Shown: positions 46,199 to 58,369 of the stretch, piece after piece
Position numbering within the stretch: the stretch's first letter is position 1
Layout: each line of letters starts with the position of its first letter
Assembly (NCBI GenBank): GCA_014925825.1
Contig: JACGCK010000094.1
Location: 1 to 64,000 of the forward strand
Length of the DNA stretch: 64,000 bases
Reading direction: 5' to 3'
From: Pholiota molesta
Taxonomy: Eukaryota; Basidiomycota; Agaricomycetes; Agaricales; Strophariaceae
Program-made: the position numbers and the translations under genes
Notes under the pieces: model-generated
Seen by the model: only the letters and a program-made list of their open reading frames with translations
The model's database searches: none
What the model was told of the DNA's origin: nothing

Positions 46199-47045
46199 AA
46201 CACATTACCCTCCGCCATTTCTTCATCAGTACCTGCCATCTGCATCCACCAACCACGGTGGCCGTTGGGCACACCAACCAGCACCCGCCGAGAACCGCCT
46301 AGGATGCGCACTGCCGCCAGCTGCCAAACCGTGCGGGCCACGTCACCACCGACCGACGACGAGCGCGAACGCGCAGACCACCCCACCCAGCAACTAATGG
46401 AGCACCCGCGACAGTGAAACGCCGCAAGGCCCGGCGCCCAACTGCGCACCACAAGACACCGCCTGTGCGAGCGGGCGAGTGAGCGCCGCAGAAGAGGGAA
46501 GGCCGTGGAAGGCAAGGACGGCGAGGGAGGGCCGCGGAGGGCAAGGACCGCACCCACGAGAGCCGCAGTAGGACACAGAGGCACCGTGCTCGACACGGCG
46601 CCCCAGGTACGTGCGCCGCCGCTCCCCTCCAATCGCGCTAACCCACCTCCACAGCGACACTTCACCGTCCGTCCAGCCGTACCCGCGGTGCACGCAGGCC
46701 CAGCGTCGGGATGCTCCTGTGGCGCACGAAGGCCCAGCCCGATGCCACCGAGCACGGCGCCCCAGGTGCATTGGCCTGCCAATCGCGTTAGCACACCCCC
46801 ACAGCGCTACGTTATCGTCCGCGCAGCGTACGCCCTGTCAGGCGGGAAAGGCCCCGCGCCGCCACCGTGCACGCAGGCCCAGCCCGATGTGACGTCGGCA
46901 CGCACCCGCGGCGCGCGAAGGCCCAGCCCGACGCCGCCGCACTGCGCAGTGACACCAGTGCTTGCCGCCGTAACTCAGCCAAGCCACACACCGCCCACTT
47001 GCCCTCTCCTTGCTCGCTCGCCCGCACGCAGGCTGATCATTTAGA
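46199..47045. other. GC-rich segment abutting the LTR, no recognised gene
   Basis: This DNA is not part of the tandem array. It contains repeated modules GCACGGCGCCCCAG followed by intron-like segments: GTACGTGC...GCTAAC...CCACAG (46607-46652) and GTGCATTGG...CCCACAG (46765-46803). Each is followed by CG(A/C)(C/T)AC(T/G)T-type sequence. GCAGGCCCAGCCCGAT-type motifs recur between 46690 and 46930. The style resembles the GC-rich interiors of the two hAT elements, but I could not show homology. Confidence 0.4.
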
Positions 47046-47535
47046 GTACTTAAATTAGGATATTAAAAGTAGATAAAATTTGTGTATTTACTTACTATTT
47101 TGCTAATTACTTGAAACATACATAGAAAGACACAAAAAAAAAGTAGAAAAGGACTCGTATTGTGGTGCAAAGCAGCAGCCCACAGTCGCAAGTAAATTCA
47201 AATATGTCAAGCGCCGGAGGTGGATGGATGCCATGGGCGCTAATTGTCTCGGCATCTATCGGCCTCGGCCTCGGCGAATGATGGGATTTCTAAAGGAATG
47301 AGGGCGGACAGCCCTACCCGAGACAAAGAATGGACGAGTACTGGAGGGCGGGAAGCAGGGCTGGAAGGCGGGAAATGGGGCTGGAGAGCGCGAGGGAGCA
47401 GGGGCAGCAAGGGAGTGTCAGTGGACGGGCACATGTAATGAGGCAAAATCAATGGAGCAAGCACTGAAGCTTGGCTGGAGCACTGACAGCCTGAAAAGAA
47501 TAGAGCGCTGGAAGCGTGGCTGTAAACGCGCGAAG

Positions 47536-47710
47536 GAGCGGCGGTGGTGGCAATGGCGGTGGCGAGGGTGGAGGCGCACGCTAACGCGCGAGGCCCGAGG
47601 GAGCGGCGGGGGCGGCAACGGCGGTGGCGAGGGTGGAGGTGCACGCACGCTAACGCGCGAGGGAGCGGTGGTGGCGGCAACGGCCGTGGTGAGGGTGGAG
47701 GCGCACGCTA
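47536..47710. repeat. GC-rich minisatellite, about three 62-65 bp copies
   Basis: Copies starting GAGCGGCGGTGGTGG (47536), GAGCGGCGGGGGCGG (47601) and GAGCGGTGGTGGCGG (47663) each end with GGAGG(C/T)GCACGCTAA or close to it. It is flanked by unrecognised sequence from 47046 to 47911. Confidence 0.85.
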
Positions 47711-47911
47711 AACGATGATCAGGAACGCAAAATAGGTTCCGTGAGATTGATCGATCGCAGCGCCGAAATGGATGGTCGGGCTACTACAGATGATGGCGGG
47801 ATGACTAAGGATCGCGCGCCACAGAGGCGCTTTCACCAAAAAATTTCCCGCGCTGCCGCGCGGATAATTCTGTAGGGATAACACATGGGCAAGGGATAAC
47901 CACGGCCCGCG

Positions 47912-48000
47912 AGAGGAGGGTGATATATCAACGATCACCCTCCTCTAGCACAGGTTCTGATATATCAACCCGCTCTTGCTATAGCAAGGGTTGATATATC
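47912..48000. repeat. Two adjacent perfect hairpins
   Basis: AGAGGAGGGTGAT (47912-47924) pairs perfectly with 47934-47946 over a 9-nt loop. GATATATCAACCC (47959-47971) pairs perfectly with 47988-48000, and its loop holds the palindrome TTGCTATAGCAA (47976-47987). The motif GATATATCAAC occurs in both. Could be the end of an unidentified mobile element. Confidence 0.8.
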
Positions 48001-49077
48001 GAGATGTCCGGTACGCCTGGCGACAGGAGGAGGCTTGCGCATTCGCACCTATGCCCGAGATGCGCGCTCGTCAGACTGGGTTACAGAAACGCAAGGAGCA
48101 TAATGGAGATGTTGGCGAGGGTGCTACCCGAAGAAAAAAACACCACCATTAGTTGTCATTCGGACTTTCTACCTACTTCTATGTCGTACATCTACATTTT
48201 GCGTATTTTTTGTTGGCTGTTTCTTTTTACAGGGTATATCAAATTGAATGAGTTTGATGGAGCGATTGCATTGTGTTGAGAGGCTCAGCTCTTGATCTTT
48301 GGCAAGTCCATAACTCATATAGCGCTTGTTCTTTATGACTCCATGGCATTGCAGCCGCTGCCCTCCAAACTTGTTTTGAATAGTGGGGTGCTATAATTTT
48401 GAATGACCGTGACGAAGCAAATTCATTGCGTCGAGAGGCTCAGGCACTTGTGCTTATTTTATTTTAAAAAGCCATCACCCTCATCCTGATCAGCCCGCAT
48501 CTGATTCTCAGAGTTATTCATTCCCAACTCGACTCGGCCATACTGCAGCTCCCGAGTCACTGATCGTTCTGAAAGATAGCAATCAGCGCTCATGGTATGT
48601 GACATCAACATTCTTCGTCGCCCACCGAGGACTACATCCTGACACTTTCTATTTTTGCGATCTTCTGCTTTCTAGATGATTAGGAAGGAAGCCAATGACT
48701 CGAAAATGAAGTCGCTATTATTTTGGATTTAGTCTGTCTACGATTCTTTGACAATGCCTGAATGAAATTATATTGATAAATGCATCACCAATGCCCAACC
48801 TCTCAAGTTTAGTTCCCACAGCCATCCTGGAAGCTGAGCAGTGAGCGCTATGAGCGCCGAACGTTACTGAATGCCGAAGATTTATTCACATACCAGATCA
48901 ATCAATCATCAGTGGACACAATCCCCTTATTATTGGGACGAATACATTTAGACTTAGATTGTCCTGATCATGCCTTGACTCAACAACTGCATGTGGACTA
49001 TCGTGTCATCAAGCATCAGCATGTCAAGAAGACCTTAGACTGGACCCACAAAAGCGGCCCAGATTGTGTTGTAAGTA
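48001..49077. other. Intergenic region with no recognised feature
   Basis: Mixed composition with only short open frames. A GTATGTGA...TTTCTAG intron-like segment at 48595-48675 suggests possible transcription, but no protein family is seen. Confidence 0.4.
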
Positions 49078-49093
49078 CGCTTTTATAAAAGCG
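49078..49093 (+). promoter_or_regulatory. Palindromic TATA element upstream of the monooxygenase gene
   Basis: CGCTTTTATAAAAGCG is a perfect 16-bp palindrome containing TTTATAAA, about 95 nt before the ATG at 49184. A plausible core promoter. Confidence 0.5.
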
Positions 49094-49183
49094 GCGACAT
49101 TGAATGCCCCATTTCCATACCATCATCTGGAAGCTGCTGTATTCTTGCCTCTTTGCGACATCAAGAAAAATTTTCCTTCATCA

Positions 49184-51816
49184 ATGGCGACTCTAACTCC
49201 CGAGGTCTCCTTGCCTACTCTTGCTAGACTTGGAAATCCCGAGATCCCAGAAACTGTCGACGCTGTCGACATCGCCAACACATGGATAGCTACATTCCGC
49301 GATTTTATCGCGAGTGGAGACGTCGACAAGATCAGTGATGTTATGGTCGAGTCGTCCTTCGAATCTAATATTTTCAGGAGCCAAGACAATATTGCTCCCA
49401 CCAATCCTGACGACGTTCCTGTTTACTGGAGAGACCTTCTCGCCTTAACATGGGATATAAGAACTTTTGAGGGTACTCCGAAGATCAGGAAATTCCTCTC
49501 TGATCGCCTCGGTCAAGCAAAGATATCTCACGTCGAGCTTGCACCTGAGATGGCTCCCCGACTCTTGCGCCCCATGCCTGACTTAGTATGGGTCCAATTC
49601 GGATTTAAATTTGAGACGGAGATTGGGTTATGCTCAGGAATAGCGAAGCTTGTCCCAATCGCGAACAAATCCTCCCAGACTCTCGTTTGGAAAGCTTTCT
49701 CTCTGTTTACACAATTGGACGACCTGAAAAGCTTCCCCGAGAAGGTTGGCGCATTAAGAAAGAAAGAATCGAATCACGGGAAATGGGAATCTGCGAGAAA
49801 GGAAGAAGTAGCTTTCGAAGGCAGGGATCCTGCAGCACTAATCATTGGAGGTGGTCATAGTGGCTTGATGGTCGCAGCCCGATTAAAGACACTAGGTGTA
49901 TCTACGCTAATCATCGAAAAGAATGCGAAGATCGGGGACAATTGGAGGACACGATACGAGGCGCTTTGTTTGCATGATCCTGTTTGTGAGTTTGCTTCTT
50001 CGTTTTATCTTTTGTCACCAGTGAGCAATGATTTCATTTTTAGGGTTCGACCACATGCCCTACATTCCGTTGGTCCTTCCATAATTTCTGGTGGAAATGA
50101 AAAGTTGATTTAGTCGTTCAGATTTCCGCCTACCTGGCCGGTATTCACTCCCGCTAAGAAGGTATTTCCTCTTATGAGTTTCAATGTTTTATTTGACGAA
50201 TTCTTACTTGAACAATGTCAACTAGCTTGCGAATTGGCTCGAGTTCTATGCCGATGCATTGGAATTAAACGTCTGGACCTCCTCCACGGTAACGAAGGTG
50301 ACTCAGGATCCCAAGATGAATATCTGGTCCGTTGTCGTTAAAAAGGATAACGGAACTGAGCGCGTTTTTAACGTTAAGAACGTTGTTCTTGCTATCGGAT
50401 TCAAAGGAGGGAAAGGATACATGCCGTCGATTCCCGGAATGGTAGGCACTCTTTAAACCAAGACAACTGCTAATTTCAATCCTCACATTGATAATAAAAT
50501 TATTTCCTCTTCTCATAGGACGTGTTCGGAGGAAAAATCCTGCACTCCTCGGAACACCATAAAGCCACAGATCACACGGGGAAGAAAGTCGTTGTAATTG
50601 GCGCAGGCAGTTCTGGTAGAGAACAATCGCTAGTATAAATCTATTGCAAATATTCCTAACATCTGTCTGCTAGGATTCGATATCTCGTGTGATTACGTCG
50701 ATCACGGTGTTGGTAAGAGTCTCTTTTTCCTCCTTCGTTGTCGTCCAGTGTCAATATTTTCCCTCAGATGTCACCATGGTTCAAAGGGGTTCTACCTACG
50801 TCATGTCGACAGCAAGAGCACTCCCGATCCTCATGGGCGGCAAGTTTATTCATATTTCAAAAGATAACGACTGACTGAGATGCACTTACCAGCATCCTAC
50901 TCCGAGACGTCACCTCCGGCAGAATTATCGGACAAAGCTGGTGCCTCGATGAACAACCTTTTTATGGCAGGCCTCAACTTCCGACTGGAGAAAATTCTTG
51001 CCAACGCGGACAAGTAAGCTAAAGTCCTGTATTTTTACTAAACAAATTTAGAGGGTATGGCGTATTTCAACAGAGCGACTCTTGATGGTCTGAAAGCGAG
51101 AGGCTTCAAAGTCAACAACGGCTGGAAAGACACCGGGCTTATGCTCACGGTCTTTAACAAAGCTGGAAGCTACTACATAGGTAAAAGGCCATAATTCTAA
51201 TGTCTGCACCGAACATGCTGATGGGATTTATTACAGATGTTGGGGGCAGCCAATACATTATCGACGGCAGACTGAAGCTGAAGAGCGATAGCTTGATCAA
51301 AGAAATTTCTCCAGGAGGTATCAGGTTCGAGGATGGGAGTGAGCTTCCTGCAGATGTCATCATCTTTGCTACTGGGTAAGCCAGTAATCCATTCATCATC
51401 GGTTTTATCTAATATACTTGATCCTGATAACACATCTCAGGTTGAGCCAGCCCCGCGATGTCATCCGTCCAATCTTTGGAGATGAAGTCGCCGACAAATC
51501 GATCCAAATGTGGGGACTGAACGAGGAGGGAGAAATCAATGGATGCTATCGTGACATAGGATTCAAAGGACTGTACAATATCATGGGTGAGGAGTTCGTA
51601 TTCGTATGATGGCTTCCAGGCCTTAGGTATTCATATGGGACGCCCCGAACTCAGGAAACCTTCAATTGTGTCGCCTCTATTCTAAACCCGTGGCTCTTCG
51701 TAAGTCATATAATTGATGTTTACTAAATATTGCGACATCCGTTGACATAACCGGTTATTGCAGAAATCAAAGCGTCAGAAGAAGGTCTGTTCAACGGGGA
51801 AAGATACGGTTTGTGA
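49184..51816 (+). CDS. Flavin-dependent monooxygenase (FAD/NADPH, YUCCA/COG2072-like), multi-exon, complete
   Basis: A probable soluble oxygenase using FAD and NADPH; the substrate is unknown. The start ATG 49184 gives MATLTPEVSLPTLARLG; the first 200 residues resemble an NTF2-like domain. The FAD site is ALIIGGGHSGLMVAARLK followed by IGDNWRTRYEALCLHDP. After short introns come FDHMPYIP, FPPTWPVFTPAKK (ends 50160), then LNVWTSSTVTKVTQD. The NADPH-binding motif is VVVIGAGSSG followed by DISCDYVDHGVDVTMVQRGS. Late blocks are SELPADVIIFATG, MWGLNEEGEINGCYRDIGFK, and GNLQLCRLYSKPVAL joined to QIKASEEGLFNGERYGL with stop TGA at 51814. I count about nine to ten introns, all close to 40-70 nt. No lesion was seen; a few exon edges (near 50850 and 51015) are uncertain. 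Confidence 0.88.
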
Positions 51817-53099
51817 AGTGCTATGTGTCCCCGGGCCAGCGTATAGGTACTCGAGACTTTGTACCACCGCTATTTTCTCTTGCCTATAAACAGTTTTCAG
51901 ACATACCGTTCTAAATTCCATGAAGTCGTGCCCCTTGAGAGCGCCTGAGAGTGCCACCTGTTGACTGTCTGGCGGACTTGAAGTTATGGCTGTGGTTTTG
52001 ATCCCATTATCGTTCAGCCATAAAACACCGAGTCCGTCGCGTCTTCAGCAGGCTACTTCCAGTCATTGGCTGAGAGTACCTGCTGGGCGGGTGCTTCGTG
52101 CCTCTGTGCGCGTTTGGTGCAGTCTGCTGTATGCTCCCTTTTCTGTATGTTAGTGCGCGGTCGAAGTTTTTGTACAGCCTAAATCTTTCCTTGGAACGTG
52201 CATCAAGTCTGGAATCCATGCTTTTTTTGCGTACGGAGTAGCGAGCGCCAGGCGTTGTGTATGATGAGCCCCGAGGGAGGAACGCGCAGTATTGAATCGA
52301 ACGTAGACGTAAGGAGTCATAGAGAGCATCCAGAGTGACTGAAATCGGGCTGAAACAATGACACTTCTAGATGACCAAGTGATCTCTAGACTAGAGCAGA
52401 AAAGATAGAATGCAATATAGCTATGCGATTGGGGGCTACGAAGTCGGAGAAGCAGTTCAATGAGATCGCTTAGTCGCAATGTCCAAGCTCCTTTTTGGAA
52501 GATCCTGAACCCATTGGAGTACATAGAGGTGTAAGGCTGCTGTGTGGCACCTCTATCTGCACAAGTTATAGATGGCACTGGAGACACGTCGAAGAACACT
52601 GTAGGGGGGAAAAGCTTGATCTATCAAATAATAGATTGAATGCGTTCAACCAATTTTTTATATCAAAAGCGGATGAATGTTGATTTTCAGTCTATTATTG
52701 GTTGACAATCAACCTTTTCAACCTTCAGAGTGGAAGGTGTCCGAATGAGGGCCTCGGGCATTAGATTGGATGTCTGTGTGAGACAAGAGTACGTTGCAGG
52801 GTTCGCTATTGCCGTGGATGGGCAATTTAAAATGTGGGAGGGCAGCCATAGAGGCCTCCCGGTAACTCGCGGTAGCGGTATGACCGCCTCGCTGCTATTG
52901 ACCGTGACGGAAGGCGAAAGCACTGGCGAGGACGAGGAGTGGCTGTTCCGACAAGCGCATGGAGCGATGAGGTCGACCGGCAATTGCCGTGTTGGAACTG
53001 TACAGCGGCTGTGTGCCGAGCTCGGCTTGTGAACCTTGATTTTGGTAGTGGGGAGTATTAGCGCAAGTTTCGCACTTTCCTCAGCACTTAGATTATACA
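51817..53099. other. Intergenic region, no recognised gene
   Basis: Short open frames exist on both strands (for example 52730-53032 plus and 52687-53238 minus), but none matches a family I know and none shows convincing splice structure. It holds the 3' flank of the monooxygenase and the promoter of the ribosomal protein gene. Confidence 0.4.
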
Positions 53100-54049
53100 A
53101 TGGCAACTGCTCGCGGTACGCATCCCTTTCCTCCCCGTTCCCCAGGAGCTCTGCTGACCGTGTCCATCGATATATCCTATCTCTATTGCCCGATGAAACT
53201 ATGCAAACCCAATCTTTGAAAATTTGTCCCACACGCACTCCAACCTACCTTCGTCTCTCTATGAACGCCCTTCCCGGCCATCGACAATAACTAGGTGGAG
53301 GAGCCTCCGGCACAAAATTCCGTCTGACCCTCGGTCTGCCCGTCGGCGCCGTCCTGAACTGCGCGGACAACAGCGGCGCCAAGTCGCTCTTCCTCATCGA
53401 GCCCTTTGGCTTCGGAGCCCACCTTAACAGGCTCCCAGACGCCGGTGTTGGCGACATGGTTGTTGCATCTGTGAAGAAGGGAAAGCCTGAGCTGAGGAAA
53501 AAGAGTGCGTTACTTTTTTTGATTTGTTTCTAGCGTCCGCCTTGCTCCCTTCGTCTTGTGATGTTGGCATGTTGTATGGACTTTGCAAGCAGTTTATGGT
53601 TTGTGGAGGATTGGAGGGATGAGTGTATATTGTTGATCGCGAAGAGAGCAAGAGAGTGGGGCGAGGGGAAATAAGGCGGACTTTGGGACACTGAACGAAT
53701 GCTAATCTACACATCCCACTTTTTAGCCATGCCCGCCGTCGTCATCCGCCAACGCAAGGCCTGGCGCCGGAGAGATGGTGTCTTCCTCTACTTTGAGGTG
53801 CGCTTCGATCTTTTACCCCCAAGAATCACTATCTGACCTCGATGTAAATCCACACAGGACAACGCCGGCGTCATCGTCAACCCCAAGGGTGAAATGAAGG
53901 GCTCTGCTATCACCGGCCCCGTGGCCAAGGAATGCGTGCGTATTTTTGCTTAGAGCTACTTCCTCGGGGCGAGATATTGACAATCGACGCACTTCCTATA
54001 GGCGGATCTGTGGCCCCGTATTGCATCAAACGCCGGCACTGTCGTTTGA
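53100..54049 (+). CDS. RPL23: Cytosolic large-subunit ribosomal protein uL14 (L23), five exons
   Basis: A core protein of the 60S subunit at the subunit interface. Exons are 53100-53115, 53295-53504, 53727-53797, 53858-53935 and 54002-54049, totalling 423 nt (140 residues), the family's usual size. Translation reads [115 protein letters not shown], then VV and stop. All introns are GT-AG; the first (about 180 nt) and second (about 220 nt) are long for this locus, as is common in ribosomal protein genes. One stretch ([11 protein letters not shown]) departs from the usual form near residues 33-43. The call is firm. Confidence 0.95.
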
Positions 54050-54600
54050 TTTGTTGGGAGTTGCATTTTTTCTGTTTCATTTTTCCGTCCCCCTTCTTGA
54101 TGTTGCAATGCTATGACTTACGAGATACATATGAAATGCAAACAATTAGGAAAATGAAAGCGTCATTCGATTGGGAATCAGGATGAATGGAATGATTGTA
54201 TGTGCAGCAGCGCGTTATATATTCACGCAAAGAACACCCGCTCTGTGTTCCAATCCATGGTCTATAGCCATTCGTGCGTCCCGCTCGCGCTTCGACTAGT
54301 CTTGACTCCAGCCGATGTGGACGATATGGCTTGCAGCCAGGTATTCGACCGAGCGATCATGCAGTCTCAATTTATATTTGAAAAACGGTTTGCCATGTCG
54401 TATTAGTATACTACCTAGAGTTCCGTTTTTGAGCCAGGGAATCTGAGTTCGAGTCTATGCTTCAACAGAAATGCAAAACTTGCAGCCAGCTGCAAGACGA
54501 TAAAATTACTATAAATGGGGCTATCCGGCAAATATCCATATCAGGCATTACTTGCCCAACAAACCAACACCCTGACTCCTGAGCGCTTGGACAGTGACGT
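54050..54600. other. 3' flank of RPL23 and intergenic DNA
   Basis: No gene recognised. A weak tRNA-like block at about 54395-54475 (GAGTTCGAGTC) does not fold properly. Confidence 0.4.
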
Positions 54601-54639
54601 TGACGTGTGACGGCAACATGAGGATTGCAATCTTCAAGT

Positions 54640-56599
54640 TCGCGGTTTGAACTTTGAATATGCCATTCCATGGCTGAATAAATCGACGCGACATTGCCTC
54701 TCCACGTCCGCCGTTCATCGACATGTCCTGGCGTTTCACGAAGCCTATCCAGAGACGAGTATCCGGCATTTCAACGACGAAGACAAGAAACGAGATGAGC
54801 AGAGAATCATAGAGCTCGCAGAGGCGATGGAAGGGCGGTTCGTGGGATCTATGCCTGTTGAAGCAGTTCTAGACGAGTTCCTTCCAGCGGCCGGTGGAGG
54901 TGAAAAATGCCCAGACACTAAGGACACGTTCACGGCTCATCTGAAGTTGAAGGCGAAATTAGGATGTTTGGTGCGTTTGTAAGAATTTCTTTTATACTCA
55001 ATTCCACTTCCGAAACTGAAGTATTCTTCATGTTCTTCAAGGCCATTTCAGTCCCAGACGTCTGCGGATACCTTTATGACGGCCCCACAACCAACTTCTC
55101 AAAGATATCAATCTTTGGCGACTTCAATCCCCCCGTGAAAGATGATCCGTTCCAAGACGATGCGACGACCCACTTCGAAACTTGTGACTTTGAGTGGTAT
55201 GGAGGGGAACGCAGGAAGCGCAGAGGTCAAATCGGTTATTCCCATTCTGACCGCTCTCGACAGAGATATGTTCCTACACTTGCCATTCCATCGGCCGAGG
55301 AGAAAGAGGCAGCCAGGGAAGCCTTCCTAACGGAAAGAAAACTGAAGTATCGCGATTTTCAAAAAATTATAGTGCCAGCCATCAACGACCCAGCGGTTGA
55401 AACGGCGTTCATCTTTCCATTCCCTCTCGAATACCGACCTTGCTCCCCATTCTCCGGAGCCATTCGGCCAACACCATCATTCGGTTCGGAGACGAAAAAG
55501 CTCATCGTTCTCAAAGAATATTGGAGGCCGCGGGATGTTGCTGGCGGTAATAAGGAGGGCGATATTTATACCATACTCCATGCACATGAGTGCCCAAATA
55601 TTGCACTGTTCGGGACAGGAAACGATCTGTGCGAGCTTGTCACTCGTACTCAGGAATTCGCGAATAAAGACTGCTCTCGTCTCCGATGGTCTCCAGGAAA
55701 AAACGAAGCGACACTGACGCCTTTACGCCAATATCGTATGACGCTGCCCATCATCGGTAAATCTCTAACGGACTTCAAAACGTCAAAGGAATTCGTATCT
55801 GCGATTGCGGACGCCATGAAAGGTAACAATGTCTCTTCTTTTTATTCTAAAGACGCCGGTATTCACTTTACTTTATTTCCGCAGCTCATGACGCGGCGTA
55901 CTTCAAGGCCAACATACTTCATAGTGACATCAGCGTCGGGAACATCCTCATCTCCGATAGCGGCGGCCTACTGATCGACTGGGATTCGTGTGTGACAGTG
56001 GATCCGGCGCATGGACTAACTCGACCGCGCAAACGCACAGTGAGTATACGTACCTATCCTATTTTTTTTCTGAACATACCTTTATGTTGTTCGCTTAGGG
56101 AACATGGCAATTTATGTCAGTTAGCCTCCTTCGAAACCCTATTACCCATCATCATGACATCGAGGATGACCGCGAATCCGCTTTCTACGTCCTGCTTTGA
56201 ACCGCCTTACGGTTCACCAAGCACGGTGACTCGAGTGGATCCAAAAGTTACACTGCATATAATTTAAAGAAGGCTTTTGGTGAAGTCTGTGATGACTACG
56301 GGGAGTGCAGAGGAGGGAGACTTAAGAAATCGTTTTTGTTGCAAGAAAGCGACCTATGCTTTAACGGCTGCCCTCCATTGACTGCTCTTGTTGATGAATT
56401 TTGTCAAGCTTTCGTTGTTCGTTATGGCCCGTTAAATATTTTCTCCAGGAACCCCAAAATGTCGGCCCTTTTCGAGGAAATGATAAACGATCGCCAGAAG
56501 GATCTCAGGACGGAAAACTGGCTTGTCGAAACCATGCAAAATTTTCTGAATGCAGAAGATTGGCCAAGTGACGACAAAGCTGAGGATCAAGAAGCTTGA
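54640..56599 (+). pseudogene. Fungal-type (FunK1) protein kinase, copy A, one premature stop
   Basis: A member of the expanded mushroom FunK1 family of predicted Ser/Thr kinases. The conserved N-terminal region is YPETSIRHFNDEDKKRDEQR (about 54745-54810), then an intron near 54970-55040 and SVPDVCGYLYDG. The kinase core has ETKKLIVLKEYWRP, LTPLRQYRMTLPIIGKSLTD and SKEFVSAIADAMK, an intron 55823-55884, the catalytic loop LHSDISVGNILI (about 55917-55950; Ser where HRD is expected) and LLIDWDS in place of DFG. After another intron (56042-56098), GTWQFMSVSLLRNP and HDIEDDRESAFYVLL run into TGA at 56197, where the sister copies have TGG (Trp). The frame then stays open to 56599. The 5' end lacks a convincing ATG and is uncertain. 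Confidence 0.85.
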
Positions 56600-57025
56600 T
56601 GTTCAAGTATCTCTTGGCCATAAGTGACCCCGCGATCGACAGGATGTGAATGAAAGTCCTTCAAAGAAGTCCTGGAATGCGCTATGTTAGTGGTGGAAAC
56701 GAGGCCCGTTTTTGATATGACATTGAAATGGAATGAGAACGTCGCCATTTTGCACTGATACTTATACCCTCATTTACATGTTTCTATACATTATACGTAG
56801 ATTTGTGGTTCGTAGGTATTTGAAAGCTCAGCCAACAGTGTCAACTAGTACCTTTGTTATGTAACTTCAAGTTCCAAATAATATTAGGCATTTGTTGAAA
56901 CAACAATGCCCTCTTTGTTTGCATCGATGCGGGTCGTCAGTCGCCGCTTCAACTAACTCTGTAACCTCAACCACCCCATCTGCTTGCCCACTTCTTTTGC
57001 TGCTATTCCCAAATTGTACCCTCCT
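56600..57025. other. Intergenic DNA between kinase copies
   Basis: No coding signal was recognised; homology to copy A begins at about 57026. Confidence 0.4.
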
Positions 57026-58369
57026 TGACCGCTCCCAACAGAAATACAATCCTGCTGTCTCTTTATTCCGTCGGCCGAGGAGAAAGAAGAAGCCAGGGTA
57101 GCCTTCTTAGCAGAAATTCAAAGTATCGGGAGTTCCGAAAAATGATGGTGTCAGACATCAACGACCCAACGTTTGAAAAAGCGTTCATCATTCTACTTCC
57201 ACTTGAGTATCGGCGTTCATTGTTCCCTTTCCTCCTTTATACCGACCCCATTCGCCCTTCTCAAAGGCCACCCGACCGATGCTAGCATTCGACTTGAAGA
57301 CCAAAAAAATCCTATTTATGAAGGACTACTGGAGGCCAAATGTCGCTGATATTGAAAAAGAGGGCGACATCTATAGGATTCTTCACGCTCATAAGGTCGG
57401 CTTTATCGCAGAATTTGGGACAGGAAATGATGTGCGCGATCATGTTGCGCGTACTCAGGAGTTAATAAATAAGGGCTGGGCTCTTCGTCGTCGACCACAA
57501 GGAGGAGAGGCAGTAGTGTTGACGCCTCTATACCAATACCGTATGACATTGCTCGTCATTGGTGAACCCTTGACCAACTTCAAATCGTCAAAGCAGTTTG
57601 TGTCCGCCATCGCGGATGCCATGAAAGGTATGGAATCTCTCTCCGTTCCCAATGACTCCAATGCTGACTTTTTGCCTAGCGCATGACGACGCTTATTTTA
57701 AGGCTCATATACTTCACCGCGACATTAGCGTTGGGAACATTATCATTTGTGGCACACGTGGCCTCTTAATCGATTGGGATATGTGTGCCAAAGTTCATCC
57801 GGAGAAAAAAGTGGAGAAAAAGTAGCTCGACGGTCCAAACGAACGGTGAGTATCAACATTGTTTTCGAAACATGATTTCTTATCTTCGTTTAGGGAACCT
57901 GGCAATTTATGTCAATAGCACTTCTCCGTCAGCCGACACACTACCATGATATCGAGGATGACCGCGAGTCCGCTTTCTATGTCATGCTTTGGACCGCCCT
58001 ACGATACACCAAGCACAGTGATGTGGGCGATTTCATAGGCTCGACCGCAAAAGATTTAATGGGGGCCTTTGATGAGGCTCGCCCTGATGGTTCCAGCGTC
58101 AAGGGAGGCAGTTCCAAATACGAATTTTTGTCGGGAAGGAGCCACCTGCACTTTGACGACCGTCCCCAATTGAACGCCCTCATTGCGGAACTTTGCCCAG
58201 CCTTTGCTGTTCGTTATGAACGTCCACCTGCACCTGGAGAACATGCATTACAGTTGAAATACGACAACAAATTGGATGCGCTGAGAACTGAAAACTGGTT
58301 TGTCGATATAATGCAGAAGTTTCTGAACGCCGATGGTTGGCCAATTGACGACAAAGCGGCCACCCTTCC
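57026..58369 (+). pseudogene. FunK1 protein kinase, copy B, 5'-truncated and frameshifted
   Basis: The copy starts inside the N-lobe, so the N-terminal third is missing. Relative to copy A there is a net 4-nt loss near 57110, a frame change near 57275 and an A-run shift near 57810-57830. Kinase motifs remain: KKILFMKDYWRP, LTPLYQYRMTLLVIGEPLTN, LHRDISVGNIII (intact HRD, about 57711-57746) and LLIDWDM. After the intron ending near 57894 comes GTWQFMSIALLRQP and DRESAFYVMLWTALRYTKHS, with the intact Trp codon. It runs without a stop into copy C near 58369 (FLNADGWPIDDKAATLPSHG). Confidence 0.82.

Noticed and set aside
47240..47720. Pro-rich or Gly-rich ORFs at the minisatellite
   Set aside because: They are translations of the 62-65 bp repeat in both directions with no start context or domain.
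54395..54475. Possible tRNA gene with a GAGTTCGAGTC T-loop-like motif
   Set aside because: The T-arm stem does not pair (CTGAG against CTATG), the acceptor arms do not match and the A-box is poor. At most a tRNA-like relic.
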